Assembly (NCBI GenBank): GCA_047495785.1
Contig: JBLDXI010000009.1
Span: 2,542,001-2,606,000, forward strand
Reading direction: 5' to 3'
From: Lepidodermella squamata
Lineage: Eukaryota > Gastrotricha
Length of the DNA: 64,000 nt
The notes under the pieces are model-generated. The model was not told the origin of the DNA. It worked only from the letters and a program-made list of their open reading frames with translations, and made no database searches. Numbering within the stretch: position 1 is the stretch's first letter; every line of letters begins with the position of its first letter. The position numbers were made by a program, and so were the translations under genes. Shown here piece after piece: positions 11,301 through 22,289 of the stretch.

Positions 11301-14300
11301 CGACGTAGCGCCAGTCTTTCGGTATGAATTCGACGCCGCCGTCGACTGTAGGATGGGACATTGTGACTGAGGCATAGTCGAATGGCACACCGTAGTCGAC
11401 GAAATTGTCTTCTTGGTAATTCCACCTAAAATCAGAATAATGCTGGATAAAAAGCGAATTTTTCGTTCAAAATCTTACCAATAGGTATCCCTCAGAATAT
11501 CTATGTACTGCAATCGATCTGATCGAGTGTGCTCAAGGGGCTGAAATTCACCAAAAATGATGTACATATCAATTATAGCTAAACTAAAACCTATGCTATA
11601 AACATGCACTAAAAATATTATATTTGTATGCTATATAACATGAGTAAAGAGTTCATAAACGATTTACGAATGTTATATCTTACAAATATCGAATTGGCCA
11701 AGCTACTCGACCTATATTTTTCGAAGTAACTTCAAATCATCGGAACAACAATAACTTTCAGCGAACCATTTTAACTTAAACCATCGGACTTATCGGAATT
11801 ATTAGTTATACCCGAAAAACGTCTATTTTCATCGGAAAAGCATTATTCTGTTATTATAAAATATTTTTCTATATTTAGGAAACTTACCACGCCAATCAGG
11901 ATAGCCACGACGCGATGGATGCCCTGGATGATAAAATAAATATCGTTAGCGACGCGCCAAAACAACCACTTTGATGACTCATTCGATTTGCATTCGATCG
12001 TACTTAGACGAGCCGAACATAAAGAAGGGTACGTTCGGCTTATTTGAGCACTAGTCGTACTTAACGTAATTTGAACTTGGTCGAACGTACTTTCCACTTT
12101 CCATAAACAAGCTATAAATAGTAACGTGGTTGTTTTGGCGTGTCGCTAACGATATAACAATGAAGTAAATGTCTGCTGGATATACTGATGAGATCGCTAT
12201 GGAGACCAAGATGGAGACGCATTAGCATTTATCGAGACATATCAATTGAAAACTACGATATTACCAGTTTTATTAAGATCATTTGCAATTCTTATCGTTT
12301 AAATTGAGATGCGTTATTTTTCTAGGAATTGACTGACCTCTTTGGTTGAGTAAGCTTCCTGGAAGTTCCTTATTTTTCCAGACGGTAGATTCAATGATGA
12401 TCTGAAAAATTGAAGCGGTCATTAAGTATAATTTTCACAAGGTTTCCGCTTTTATTTCATCTTTGATTTTTATAATGAGTGTTGTAGAAATAGAAATTAC
12501 GTTTATGAACTAAAAAAAATAGTTGCTATTCTGTTTTCTATCGGTCCGCCTACGCTTGCAACCTATTAATCATGGATCATGAGCCATATAGCTCATTCGA
12601 TACAGGTTGAAGCCTGGAAAATCGTGAGGTCTGAAATGATTGGGAATAGCTTTTCCGACTGCGGAATCACTACTTCATGAAAAGTATAGGTAGTTAAACC
12701 TTGCAAGTCTTTTGGAGGCGGCTCATATCAACCTATGGGCTTGATCAAAGCGATGATGTGACGTTTCGGGGTTAATAATTGCCTCCCTAAATTAAAAGCC
12801 CCCTCGAATAAAATTGCCCGCCGATTTTTCACTATTTTTTGAGCTCGGAAAAAATTAATAGCCATGGCTAATCGATGTAAAACGGTATTTCGGTTATTTT
12901 GTTGGATAATGGATATGAATTTTTAGGGTTTTTTTTAGTATTTTAAACTCCAGTTATAATGTAAACATATATGGCTTGTATACAAGCCATATATGCTATA
13001 GCAACGAAATACCAAAGCAAAAATTCAATTTTAGAAGGAATTGTTACTTCCAGTAACCTCTATTCCAGATAGTAATAAGGAAATTGAGGAAATTGACTTT
13101 GATCATGGTGTTGGGTATGCGGAAAAAACTAGTTCCATACTGCAGAAAAATATGAGGAATGGAGCCGGGCCGCCAACCAGAAAGCCAACCAGAAAGGCCG
13201 CCGAATGTTGAACCGGTCCTGAACCTACACCGTTTCTGTGCATGGATTTCTCGAATATGGGAAAATGTCTAGAAATGTTGGTCTAAAAATTAAAATTTCT
13301 CTTTATAAATCGACGCAGATTTAAGATGTAAGCCCAAAATAAAATCAAATGTATCTAAAAGATTGGCTCCACGAGAAGCAAACTGGAGGAGAAGACTCTC
13401 ATAATTAAAAGCAAGCAGAGATGAGGCCTCAGATAACTGGCACGAGTCAAAACCCACACTTGGAAGACAGATTCTTGAAATGAAACATAAAATGTGGTAG
13501 CGTTGCATACACATCGTCCTGGTAAACGATCGCATTGGTGGGGTCGGAGACATTTACAACCGCGAAATCGAAGCACGTGTGTTGCTTCCAAAAGTCGAAC
13601 ACAGCAATACAATCGGTTTTGAAGGAAGCCGCTATAAATTTCATTGAAGATGATTCGCTTCAATAAGGTTTCATATTAGATAGCTTACGGCTATACTTTT
13701 CGTTGAAGTAGATGCTCATCGGCAGTTGCCAAGTTTTCAGACCAACAGCAGCGACTATAGGTTCGTCAACTGGACCGTGGTATCGCATCATGTATTGATT
13801 GTAAAAAGATTGTGCTGTTGCCAAGTCTAAAGTCTTCTCTCGCTTGCCGATGATATACCCTTCGAAAGAGACCTGAAATAAAAACAAAAAAGAGTTGTTG
13901 TACCGATTACTGCAAGCGCGCTTTCGCGACTACGGCATAAAAAATGTCTGAGCCGTTAACGTAAACAAGACACGTGCTATGAAATGGTTCGGACATCGTA
14001 AAAAATAACTAGGTATTTAAGAGGCACAAACACTCCTTTAAAATTTCGAATCTTTCCGGGTGCCTAGCCAATTGTTGTCAAAGCAAGACAAGGTTGCAAT
14101 ATAAGACGAAAAAACAACGAAACGCTTTTTCTTCATAAGTAAAATTACTTATGACAATATTCGGAGCGGAAGGTGAGTTGGGTCATCACGGCAAACGCCA
14201 AGGACACAAAGTCGAAGGTGGCGACGGAACGAGCGGGTGTCAGGTAAGCGGTACAGCACCTTCAGAAAGACAGCCCTGTACGGCAAACAACCGAGTGGAA

Positions 14301-16601
14301 CCATGGAAGATTTAGACCAAAGCGATTGAGCACATATTCAATGTGGGGCTTCCAGGTCAACTTCTCATCGAACAGAATGCCCAGCAGTATTTCAAGGGGT
14401 GATAACTGTGTGGTCACTGTGCCTCCCGGTTCGAGCCGTACATTCGGGTGACGACGACGATCTCAATCTTGATGTTGGGGTTAAATTGTAGACAGATTAC
14501 CAGTTCGCGGATCGCGGATCGATGTCGAAGGACGTGGACCGCAGTGCAGTTAACCCTAGCCGAGTTGCGACAAGGTAAATGAAGCATGTAGCTTGTAGGT
14601 TTCCACATTTCAGCATCGCCCTAGAGCGTAGATTTCGCATTCAGGTCGCCCAAAAAAACACATGGGGTGCGAGTTCGGCATTCGCCTGGCCTATTGTTAC
14701 TTGCTACCAGAAAAGCACGAATCCGGTGGTACAAATTCATCGTCGTGCCAAGTTTCTAGAAGACCGACTTGGAGAAGTTGATTAGAAGAGAGATAACGTC
14801 CGGGAAAGATTCAGGCCTAAATTTGAATATGTTCCATGCTACAAAATTCAATTTTAAGAAAATATAGGAAAAGACGGTAGATCGACAGACATTATAAGAC
14901 ACATTAGAATTTGCATGATTAACATTAAACATATTTTCGCAATTTATCTTAGGCAGAGGAAATTTCGTTAGAAATCCCAGTTACCCCCCGACCCGTCTTG
15001 AAACTGCATCGAAATTTCCCATGAAACTTTCGTTTCAGCCAGCCGAAGGCCGGCGCGAAGGACAATCCTTCGAGTTTGCGGTGTGCTCGCCACCACAATT
15101 GCAGCAACGAACACCTCGCAAGCAAGTCTTCACGCCGTGTTTGCGACCACATCGTAAGCATCGCGTCTCATCAGAGCAGTTTCGAGCCAGGTGGCCATAT
15201 CGCTGGCAGTTAAAACGATGAACAACATCAGATTGCTTGACAATAAACCATCGGAATCTTAACTTGAACGGCTTGCAAATCAAGCCGTTTTTCACGCAAT
15301 TTTCAGCAAGATCGTAGTCATTGAGCTCGAACATAGCTTGTTTGCCGCGCAGTTTGACCATAGTCATCTTGTCACCAAAGACCAAAGGCAGCTATGATCG
15401 CAGTCGTTGATATAGCGTCGGTGTCGAAGTTGGTCAATACAATTCTGTATTTTGGCTTAGCAATTTGAATGATCTTCGCACCAGGAATCTTTTCCAGACA
15501 TCGGATCTGAGCCGCCTGCTCGCTCGAATCGAGACGAATAGACAGCCCATTTGCTACTGGTTTACAGCTCTTGAAGCTGGCGTATAGACCAGAGTTGTTT
15601 CCGGTCGCAGTTCGGATTCGTTTGAATTCATTCGCCCTCTCGAATTCGCATATGAGAAACCGCAAGTCCTAATCGAACGCTGGAGGGCAATATCTGGTGG
15701 CGATTCGAAGAGTGGCTGAACAAGGATTTAGGGGCGACATCAAGAGACGCAACCATTCACTGCGCTTGTGACCCACCATTACCAATTAGTTCGCTTAGGC
15801 AGGTGAGCTAACGAGTCTTCGAAGTCTTAACGCCAGGCGACCTGGTTAGCGCGATCACCTGCTACAGCGTCGGACGAGGTTTGCTGTTGAAGTAGAATAT
15901 TCTTGAGCATGGAATAAATATGCCGGAAAAAGCGGCACTGAGCTGAACTCTGGCAACGCAGTTTTTTTAGCTGCGACTCGGCGTAACTTGTGGCGACTTG
16001 ATACATCCTTGACGACTGCTGGCAATACGTCAAGTTTGTCGAGCGTTGCAGCATAGTGTGAGTACGACGGGATTCCACTTCAGTCGAATTGGCAGCCTTG
16101 ATAGCAGTACAACCGCGCCATGTGCTGAAATGCTTCGGAGACCCACCGTCGAGACAGTTACAGCATTGAGCTCTGTCAACGGAATAGCACAGACGATCAC
16201 CAACAACCTATGATAATTAATATTCAATCGCAGGTGTCATTTATTTATCCCGGCAGTGAAAAAAATGTTGAAGGCCTGATTTGTCTGAATTTGTATTGCA
16301 ACTTCTGTGCGCATTTGGATTTTGGAGCCTTTCCAAACCTATATATTGCATTTCGTAGCAATTCAGCGATATTTACAAAGTAGATCATAGGTCACACTTA
16401 CGCATTCTTGATTGGCATCTTTCTTAATTTGGCAATCTAGCTCATAGAGAATCCGCTTCACCTCCTCGCTATCGCCAGCAAGTACCTACAAATTGCAAAT
16501 AAACCAGTTGCCAAAGGCAAATCAACGCGATTCCTTGTTCTCACCCGTTGGACGTGGGCAACTGAAATGATCGCCAGCGCAATATAGCCGATCAGTTGCA
16601 T
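8360..16601 (-). CDS. secreted astacin-like pseudoprotease with EGF, CUB and kringle-like domains
   Basis: Hand-built 14-exon model on the minus strand: 16601-16545, 16485-16402, 13872-13689, 13631-13511, 12401-12338, 11923-11888, 11540-11479, 11425-11232, 11182-10935, 10887-10836, 9372-8887, 8791-8622, 8556-8485, 8428-8360. All introns are GT-AG and the 1899 bases are in frame (632 residues). Domains: signal peptide (MQLIGYIALAIISVAHVQ), propeptide, astacin fold about 95-267, EGF-like about 270-300, CUB about 305-440, kringle-like about 443-515, then an NxT/S- and Cys-rich tail. In astacins the zinc site is HExxHxxGxxHE; residues 174-185 here read RVVAILIGVPLE, with correct spacing but no ligand and no catalytic Glu. 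The Met-turn SVMHY is SVTMS (222-226). The propeptide FxGD switch is FEGY (50-53). The C64-C84 disulfide positions are Val149 and Tyr166, whereas Cys128 and Cys266 remain. It is most likely a catalytically dead extracellular binding protein. Confidence 0.8.
10640..10730 (-). repeat. tRNA-like (SINE-like) remnant
   Basis: In a pseudoprotease intron the minus strand reads ACACAGGGTTGGATCCCGGA, resembling a tRNA T-arm and 3' half, preceded by CTGCTGGTTCCTCGCG. A similar fragment (GACGAGGGTTCGATTCCAGC) lies at 18735-18785 on the same strand. No full cloverleaf can be folded, so I read both as tRNA-derived remnants. Confidence 0.25.
12721..12820. repeat. dispersed repeat, inverted partner at 18467-18568
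   Basis: About 100 bases containing CATATCAACCTATGGGCTTG and TTCGGGGTTAATAATTGCCT. The reverse complement recurs at 18467-18568 with a few changes. This copy is inside intron 4 of the pseudoprotease gene. Confidence 0.65.
12966..12995. repeat. 30-bp perfect palindrome
   Basis: The half-site is CATATATGGCTTGTA, followed immediately by its exact reverse complement. It lies in intron 4 of the pseudoprotease gene. It could form a cruciform or be a relic of a foldback element. Confidence 0.7.
14267..15665 (-). mobile_element. Jockey-type non-LTR retrotransposon remnant
   Basis: Reading 5' to 3' on the minus strand: a gag-like ORF1 in two overlapping frames (15665-15372, then 15385-15035) ending in zinc knuckles such as CLRCGRKHGVKTC and CNCGGEHTANSKDC. 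Then comes an endonuclease-like start (14608-14414). Last is a reverse-transcriptase thumb segment (about 14430-14267) with LLGILFDEKLTWKPHI, typical of Jockey-clade elements. The first knuckle lacks its first Cys, ORF1 is frameshifted, and nearly the whole RT palm is missing. The element is dead. It sits in the sense orientation in intron 2 of the pseudoprotease gene. Confidence 0.75.
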
Positions 16602-17384
16602 AATATGAATAGATGATAATACTGAAAATTAAAATAAGTGATTCAAGGAAGCAAGGCATCGACTTATTACCGAGTATAAAATGGCAGGTAAAGTTTTAGG
16701 GGAATTATTTTTTAAATTTCGATTTCCGGTAGAATTTGGGTGACTAACCAAAAGAATCCATGCGATCAAAATCGAAATCGAATGTGATTTTCGAACCACT
16801 CTGTTTACAGGCTATTCAACGGTAGCCCACTCATGGGGTCTTTACGTTATCGGCCTCCAAATTTGAGTGGTGCAAAGTCGCCCCATTAGCATCTAACATG
16901 TGTTTCGGTGGCTTTGACCACCGTTACTAGTCCACTACAATTCATGCTTGTACCTGATAGTTACTTTGACTGACTATCTTATTCTACATGTCACTGGCTT
17001 CCCGGCGATATCCATAATGAGGGGGTTTGCATATCAATTAGCCAAGATTTTATTGATTGAAAGTCGATCGCAAAAACCTATGCCACCTCACTAACCAAAG
17101 TCACTCCAAATTATGGTTTATTGTCCTCGTAGTAGCGTTTAGCGTTCCTTGAAATCGGCCTGCGCAAGTTCCTTGGGACTCGAAGCAGTATAGACTCGAA
17201 ACTAGCGGAAAAATAATCAGATCGAGGCGAAAAATGCGATTTTTGTAGGTGAGGGAAAAAATATGGGGGTTTAGCAATAATAACAAGGCCTTGGCTGCAT
17301 TCATTTTTTCGGGTAGGCCCGACAATTAGCGGCTAAACTGCTTCTCAGGTATGACCATGGGACTTTGATTTTTAGATTCCTCAG

Positions 17385-17635
17385 CTCACGACGAATCGTT
17401 TCATATAAAAATTAATTGCTTAATTTTAGATCGGAGTCGCAAACATTCTCATTTAACATTCTCAAAAAAGGCAGTAAAAAATGGCAGCAATGGTATGACT
17501 CATCATCCTTTTGCAATTTCTTTGCAAGTGAAGCTGATGACTACAAAAACCTAGATAAAACTGCAAACGCATCAAATAAAAAAACGCAGGAGAACAAAAT
17601 ACGTTAAATTTTTATATAAAACGATTCGTCGTGAG
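17385..17635. mobile_element. 251-bp foldback (MITE-like) element
   Basis: Terminal inverted repeats of about 29 bases, starting CTCACGACGAATCGTTT on the left and ending AAACGATTCGTCGTGAG on the right, with one mismatch. The interior is AT-rich with no transposase. I could not identify a target-site duplication. Confidence 0.7.
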
Positions 17636-18466
17636 GCCCGAGCGCTGACCTCCTCAACATTTGTAATTTGTTTTTTGATGCAATCATCCCAACTTAATTT
17701 TGGTCGCCCTCGAGATTTAATGAATAGCTAGCTATTACCGGTCGGTAGCAATATAGCTATAACCCGGTGCAATAAACCGGTGCTATTCAATAGCATTGTT
17801 GCGAAAGGTGAACCTATACCGTCAATTGGAGCAAATGAAACTTTAGCGCTAATTGGTCTTAAAAAATAGAAAACATACGCTCTCTATGGTCTAAAATTGA
17901 TGTCTTAAAGCGCATCATAACCAACTAAAACGGCTGATCAACGACTCGAAAGACGGCGAGGTCAATTTATCAGGAAACACAAGGCCTATTCGAATTCAGT
18001 TTCCTATGAAATTGGAATCAACCCTACGTAAAATGCGAAAAAACAGGAGTTATTGTTTAATAATTAATTTAATAATGTTTATAATTTAAAGGGGAAAAGG
18101 GAAAATAGGTAATACAGAATTGAAAAAATGCGAAAATACATTTGATAATACGTTTTCCGAATCACTGAAACACTGAGAGAAAAACAGGTTATCGACACGC
18201 GAGTGAGTTAAGATGAGGCTTTGCCACGTGTATGAAAATTCAGCCACTGTATCTAACGCGTGCTCTTTTTAAACGCAACAGCCATATATTATTGATGCCG
18301 GGGCGAAGTTTGGAGGATGTTGTTATGCTGTTGAATGTTGTTTTCTCATTTACCTTCTGTTTTAGGTGCAAACGTTAAGGAGTTCGCACAAACTCGAACG
18401 CTTTTTAGCTATGTATTTCTTTATAGCAATATTTCTTAGCAATAGAGTAATAATAAAATTAAAAAC

Positions 18467-18568
18467 TCGGGCAACTATTCGAGGGGTCTATTATTCAACG
18501 GAGGCAATTATTAACCCCGAAACGTCACAGCATCATCACTTTAATCAAGCCCATAGGTTGATATGAGC
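18467..18568. repeat. dispersed repeat, inverted copy of 12721-12820
   Basis: Contains AGGCAATTATTAACCCCGAA and CAAGCCCATAGGTTGATATG, the reverse complement of the copy in the pseudoprotease intron. The two lie about 5.6 kb apart in inverted orientation. Confidence 0.65.
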
Positions 18569-19372
18569 ATCAAAAAGCTTGCCAGGTTTGCTACTGCTAA
18601 AAAGTGTTCGAAGTCAAAAGTGTACAAAATTACCCCGTCCGCAATAAGACCAGCTTACGGTATGCAATACGACGATTCTTGTATCCTTGTACATATCTTT
18701 TTCACGAGCTATTACTTGGAATAAAAAACGAATTGCAGCGGCTGGAATCGAACCCTCGTCTATCGAGGAGTAGCAGCAGCCAATTAACAATTTATTTGTA
18801 GAGACAGGCAAGTGCGTGAAAATAGAAATCAGTCATTTTCTGGGGCGTTGCGGCAACTTAGTGAGTCAGGGTGGTCTGTGACAATAATGAAAAATGTGTT
18901 AGAAGGCGAATGTGACCTTATAAGTAAGTTTGTGAAGCCTCAATCCTTGTTTCATCAGGAGTCCACATAATTTCGATTTTCAATTGGCTATAGCTCAAGA
19001 ATTTTCCCACTTTTTTATTTTTTAATGAAAAAAATCGCAGTTATAGGTAATATAATTGAAAGCTAGCGTTGCTAGATAAGCCGTTTTACGTCAGCTGTGT
19101 AATGTGACAGGTGACATGTGGTAAGGAGCATTTATTTGACTATTTCTAAAAAAACGTGTAAAAGCTATTTAAATTGTTACTCGCCACCTTAAAACTGACG
19201 CAAATCAGCTTTAGGCTTTAATTTGAATTTTTTAATGACGCGAAGAGTACATCAGAGCAGAGCAGAGGGGAACGCCAGATCATGAAACATTGACAATTGA
19301 CCGATATAATTGTTCATTAGTTCATTGCTTTAATTAAGGTAAGATTAGTTTTCGATAACCATGATAGCGGAG

Positions 19373-21125
19373 TTAGTCTCTGGGGACAAGCTTGATATGG
19401 ACGCCTCCAATGGGTCGAAGCGGGCCGTTTTTCGAGCCCACCTTCAGCTCACCTCCCGGGTAGCCGCCATCCGGCAATTCGATCCGGAATCTCAGAAGCA
19501 TGTTGACAACAGTTTGTTTCAACTCCAGTAAAGCCAATCTCCGACCAAGGCAGATCCTGGGGCCGAAGCCGAAGCCAACGAAAGCAGCGTTAGGCCTTGA
19601 CTCTGCTTGCTCGCCCAGAAATCGCTCCGGATAGAAGCGATTAGTATCAACTGGGCCCCATAGAGCTTCGTTATGATGAACAGACCAAGTGTCGAATTGA
19701 ATCATTTTGATAGATTTGGGCACGTTGATGCCGCAAACCGACGTGTCAGACATAACGTATCGATTAAACACGTTGAAACCAGCGGGGTAGAGTCGAATCG
19801 TTTCGTTGCAAACTGCGTCAAGGTACGGCATCTGTTGAGTAATGACGTCATAGTCAATTTTCGGGGAAGTATCACGACTTCCAGCTGAACTTGGAAATTT
19901 TTCCAGAATTTCCTGATACAATTTCTCCTGGACATCTTGATTCTTGGCCAATAGATAAGATAAGAAGCTCAGAGTTGTGCTCGTCGTTTCGTAGCCAGCA
20001 ATGAATAGAATTATGCACTGGGCTAGAATTTCGATTTCAGTCATGGTTTTCCATTTGGAAGCTCCAGGTTCATTCCCCTCGGGCTTCGCATCGATCATCA
20101 TTTGAAGAATGTCGTTTCGCTTCAGGTTTGACTCGCGTCGTTGCGCGATAATTTGCTTGATAGCTTTCGAGACGTAGCCAATAGGTCCGAATATCCCTGC
20201 CAGGAATTCGACTTGAAAATAGAAAATCTTCTGCATTACAGGCACTAGCTCGGACATGAAAAATGCAACAAATACAACAGGCGGTGGGTTGGTTGCGATT
20301 TCAAGAAATTCACGAAGTTTCTGCAAAATGAGATTGTCCCGGCCACGATTTTTCACTGATTTGAACTCGAGCCCAAACGCTGTTTCAGCAATCACCTCAA
20401 GAGTCAGACATTGAAAGCTCTCCCGAATTTCAAAGTCCTTCCCAGATCTAAAAGACTTGGATTTATACATTCAACGCAGTTTAGGAACGAACTTGGCCTT
20501 CTCATCGAAAAGTTCCATCAAATCAGCCTGGCTTTGCTGCAGTAGAGGCATGTAAGACTTCAACTTGGCCGACGAGAAGGCAGGGTTCAAGATGGTACGA
20601 AGTCTTTTCCAGGGCTCTCCACGTTGTATTACAAGGGCGTGAGCGAAGAAAAATTTGTCGTGTTCATTTGGCTCAGGCTGAATGGGTATGACCTATATTA
20701 CATTACCTTTGAATTGAAATTTCAAGTAAATAAATTTTTCAAACCATGTGGCCTTGAAAATCAGGCGCCTGCTTGACGCATATCTGCTCGACGGCTTCCA
20801 GACTGCTCGTGACCAAAATTGGCGTGGCGCCAAAATAAATTCCGTAAAATTCGCCGTATTTCTTCGACCATTCAGCAGTCACCAAATGGCGATCATTGTG
20901 AAATAATTGATGGGCATTGCCGAATAGCCAATGCGGCTCAGGCCCAGGGATGCCTAGCTTCTTGAAAACTCGGTGACAACAAAACTTTCGGTACAAATAA
21001 AAAGCTCCGACGAATCCGGCAACGCCAGCCACAACGAGTTGAAATACACTAGGCCGGTAATCTAGGTTATGCATCGACGATCGAAGCTGATTCAGGTATA
21101 GGTTCATCTGATCTGATAAACTCAT
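19373..21125 (-). CDS. cytochrome P450, clan 3-like, gene 3 of 5
   Basis: Exons 21125-20745, 20692-20493 and 20447-19373 give 551 residues. The N-terminus is longer than in genes 1 and 2 (MSLSDQMNLYLNQLRSSM before the anchor GFVGAFYLYRK). Motifs: IPGPEPHWLFGN, AGYETTST, CNETIRLYP, YPERF, FGFGPRICLGR. The second donor is weak (AA^GTTCGT); the intron is only 45 bases and gives Lys-Ser-Gly-Lys at the junction, where paralogues have Arg/Lys-Ser/Thr-Gly-Lys. It shares intron positions with the other four genes, and is most similar in its N-terminal extension to gene 4. Confidence 0.88.
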
Positions 21126-21272
21126 AACTCCAATACATACGCCAAGCGGTAAAATTGAGAGATTTTTAAAGTGGGAATTAAAATATATGAAAAACTCGCC
21201 TTGTTTAATGGCACGTGTTACGACATAATGCTCAAATAGGCCATTTTACTGGTTCATTTCCACGTGAGACAA

Positions 21273-21296
21273 GTTCTGACCGACATGGGAGACACG
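21273..21296 (-). promoter_or_regulatory. P450 gene 3 upstream half-site box
   Basis: The minus strand reads CGTGTCTCCCATGTCGGTCA, matching the box upstream of P450 genes 1, 2 and 4 at about 150 bases before the ATG. The half-site is CGGTCA here. Confidence 0.45.
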
Positions 21297-21696
21297 TTAT
21301 CAAAGAGAATTTCACTCACATGCTTTTAAACCCCATTTTTTGTTTCAAGAGTTGAATGCAATACTATAAGTGTATGCTTTACGAGATCAACCAATGAAAA
21401 CATCAACCAATGAGGGCAATGAAAACCTGGATAAACGTGCAGCTTAATACCAGCAGGCTTCGATTGTTGATGTTTTCATGCTTTGTGAATTTTTCGATCC
21501 TTACTGAAATTCCATGCTGTATAATGTTGGTATAAGTCTGAAAGACCCAAAATAAAATTCCAGCGGAAACCCGCCAGCGAATTCGAAGGCTTATTTCGAC
21601 CGAAACAAATTCATCGCGATTTTATACACGCAAAAAATGATTTCACAATATTTGATTTATTCAATTATTATAATTTATAGTCTTTCGAGTGTTCTT

Positions 21697-22198
21697 TTAG
21701 TTGGAGACGCTGACCGACTTGCTGAAGGAGTACGAGCCCTTGTTGGCCTTGCGACCGCCGAACTTGCCGCCCTTGCGGCCGTAGCCGAAGTTCTTGCCGT
21801 GCTTGCCGAACTTGCGGCCGCCGAAGCGCTTGTTCTTGCCCCAGCGGTTGCCGGAGAACGAGACCGACTTGGAGTAAGAAACAGACTTGGAGACCGACTT
21901 GGAGTAGGACCCGCGGCGCTTGTTCATCTTGCGGCCGCCGAACTTCTTGCCGCCGTGGAACTTCTTCGGGGCGAACTTCTTGCTGAAGCCGCGATTGTTC
22001 TCGTAGGATCGGCTCACCGTGGCTCTGACCTTCTTCTCGTAGTTGCGGTGCATTTCGTTCGATTCGACATTCCAGACCTTCGCCTCAGAGTAGGCTGAAA
22101 CAATTTGGAGAATGTTTAGGTTATCGTCAAAATTGAGCTTAAAATATCTTACCAAGTCCAAGCAAGACGACAACAGCAACAGCGAGGAAAGCACGCAT
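21697..22198 (-). CDS. secreted Lys/Gly/Ser-rich basic protein, copy 1
   Basis: Two exons, 22198-22153 and 22094-21697, 147 residues. Exon 1 encodes a signal peptide, MRAFLAVAVVVLLGLG. The mature part starts AYSEAKVWNVES, then becomes very basic and low in complexity: KFAPKKFHGGKKFGGRK, runs of SKSVS, and KFGKHGKNFGYGRKGGKF. It has no Cys and ends SVSVSN. Copy 1 lacks the GHGKFGG insert found in the other three. I do not recognise the family. The composition suggests a structural, adhesive, mucus-binding or polyanion-binding secreted product. The CDS is GC-rich against an AT-rich background, as in highly expressed genes, and its antisense strand is open as a by-product. Confidence 0.85.
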
Positions 22199-22282
22199 TG
22201 TTATTGAAGGAGAATCGGTTGAAGAAAAATTATTAATTTGAAGCGAGAGATTGCTGATGTTTTTGAGCTTAATCGCCGCTGC

Positions 22283-22289
22283 TTTTATA
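22283..22289 (-). promoter_or_regulatory. TATA box, Lys/Gly-rich copy 1
   Basis: TATAAAA on the minus strand, 85 bases upstream of the ATG. All four copies have the same spacing (85-86). The flanking sequence is conserved too (TATGGTATAAAAGCAGC with AATTAAAGCCGAGGAC upstream). Confidence 0.75.

Larger units (their letters stand above)
16602..19372. other. intergenic, repeat-bearing, no gene found
   Basis: Between the start of the pseudoprotease gene and the stop of P450 gene 3. It contains a foldback element (17385-17635), a repeat copy (18467-18568) and a tRNA-like fragment (about 18735-18785). I see no convincing exon. Confidence 0.45.

Noticed and set aside
11843-12097. 84-codon minus-strand frame around astacin exon 6
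   Set aside because: Only the 36 bases at 11888-11923 are used as an exon; the rest is intron by splice signals and phase.
13290-13663. Alternative frames over astacin exon 4
   Set aside because: They are shifted shadows; only the frame with HTCFDF and YQDD fits the astacin fold and the exon phases.
21637-22098. Long Ala/Leu/Glu-rich open frames antisense to the Lys/Gly-rich genes (also 26251-26592, 31582-31926, 49276-49620)
   Set aside because: They are the reverse strand of the biased coding repeats, with no own promoter or splice structure. The sense frame has a signal peptide, an intron and a TATA box.
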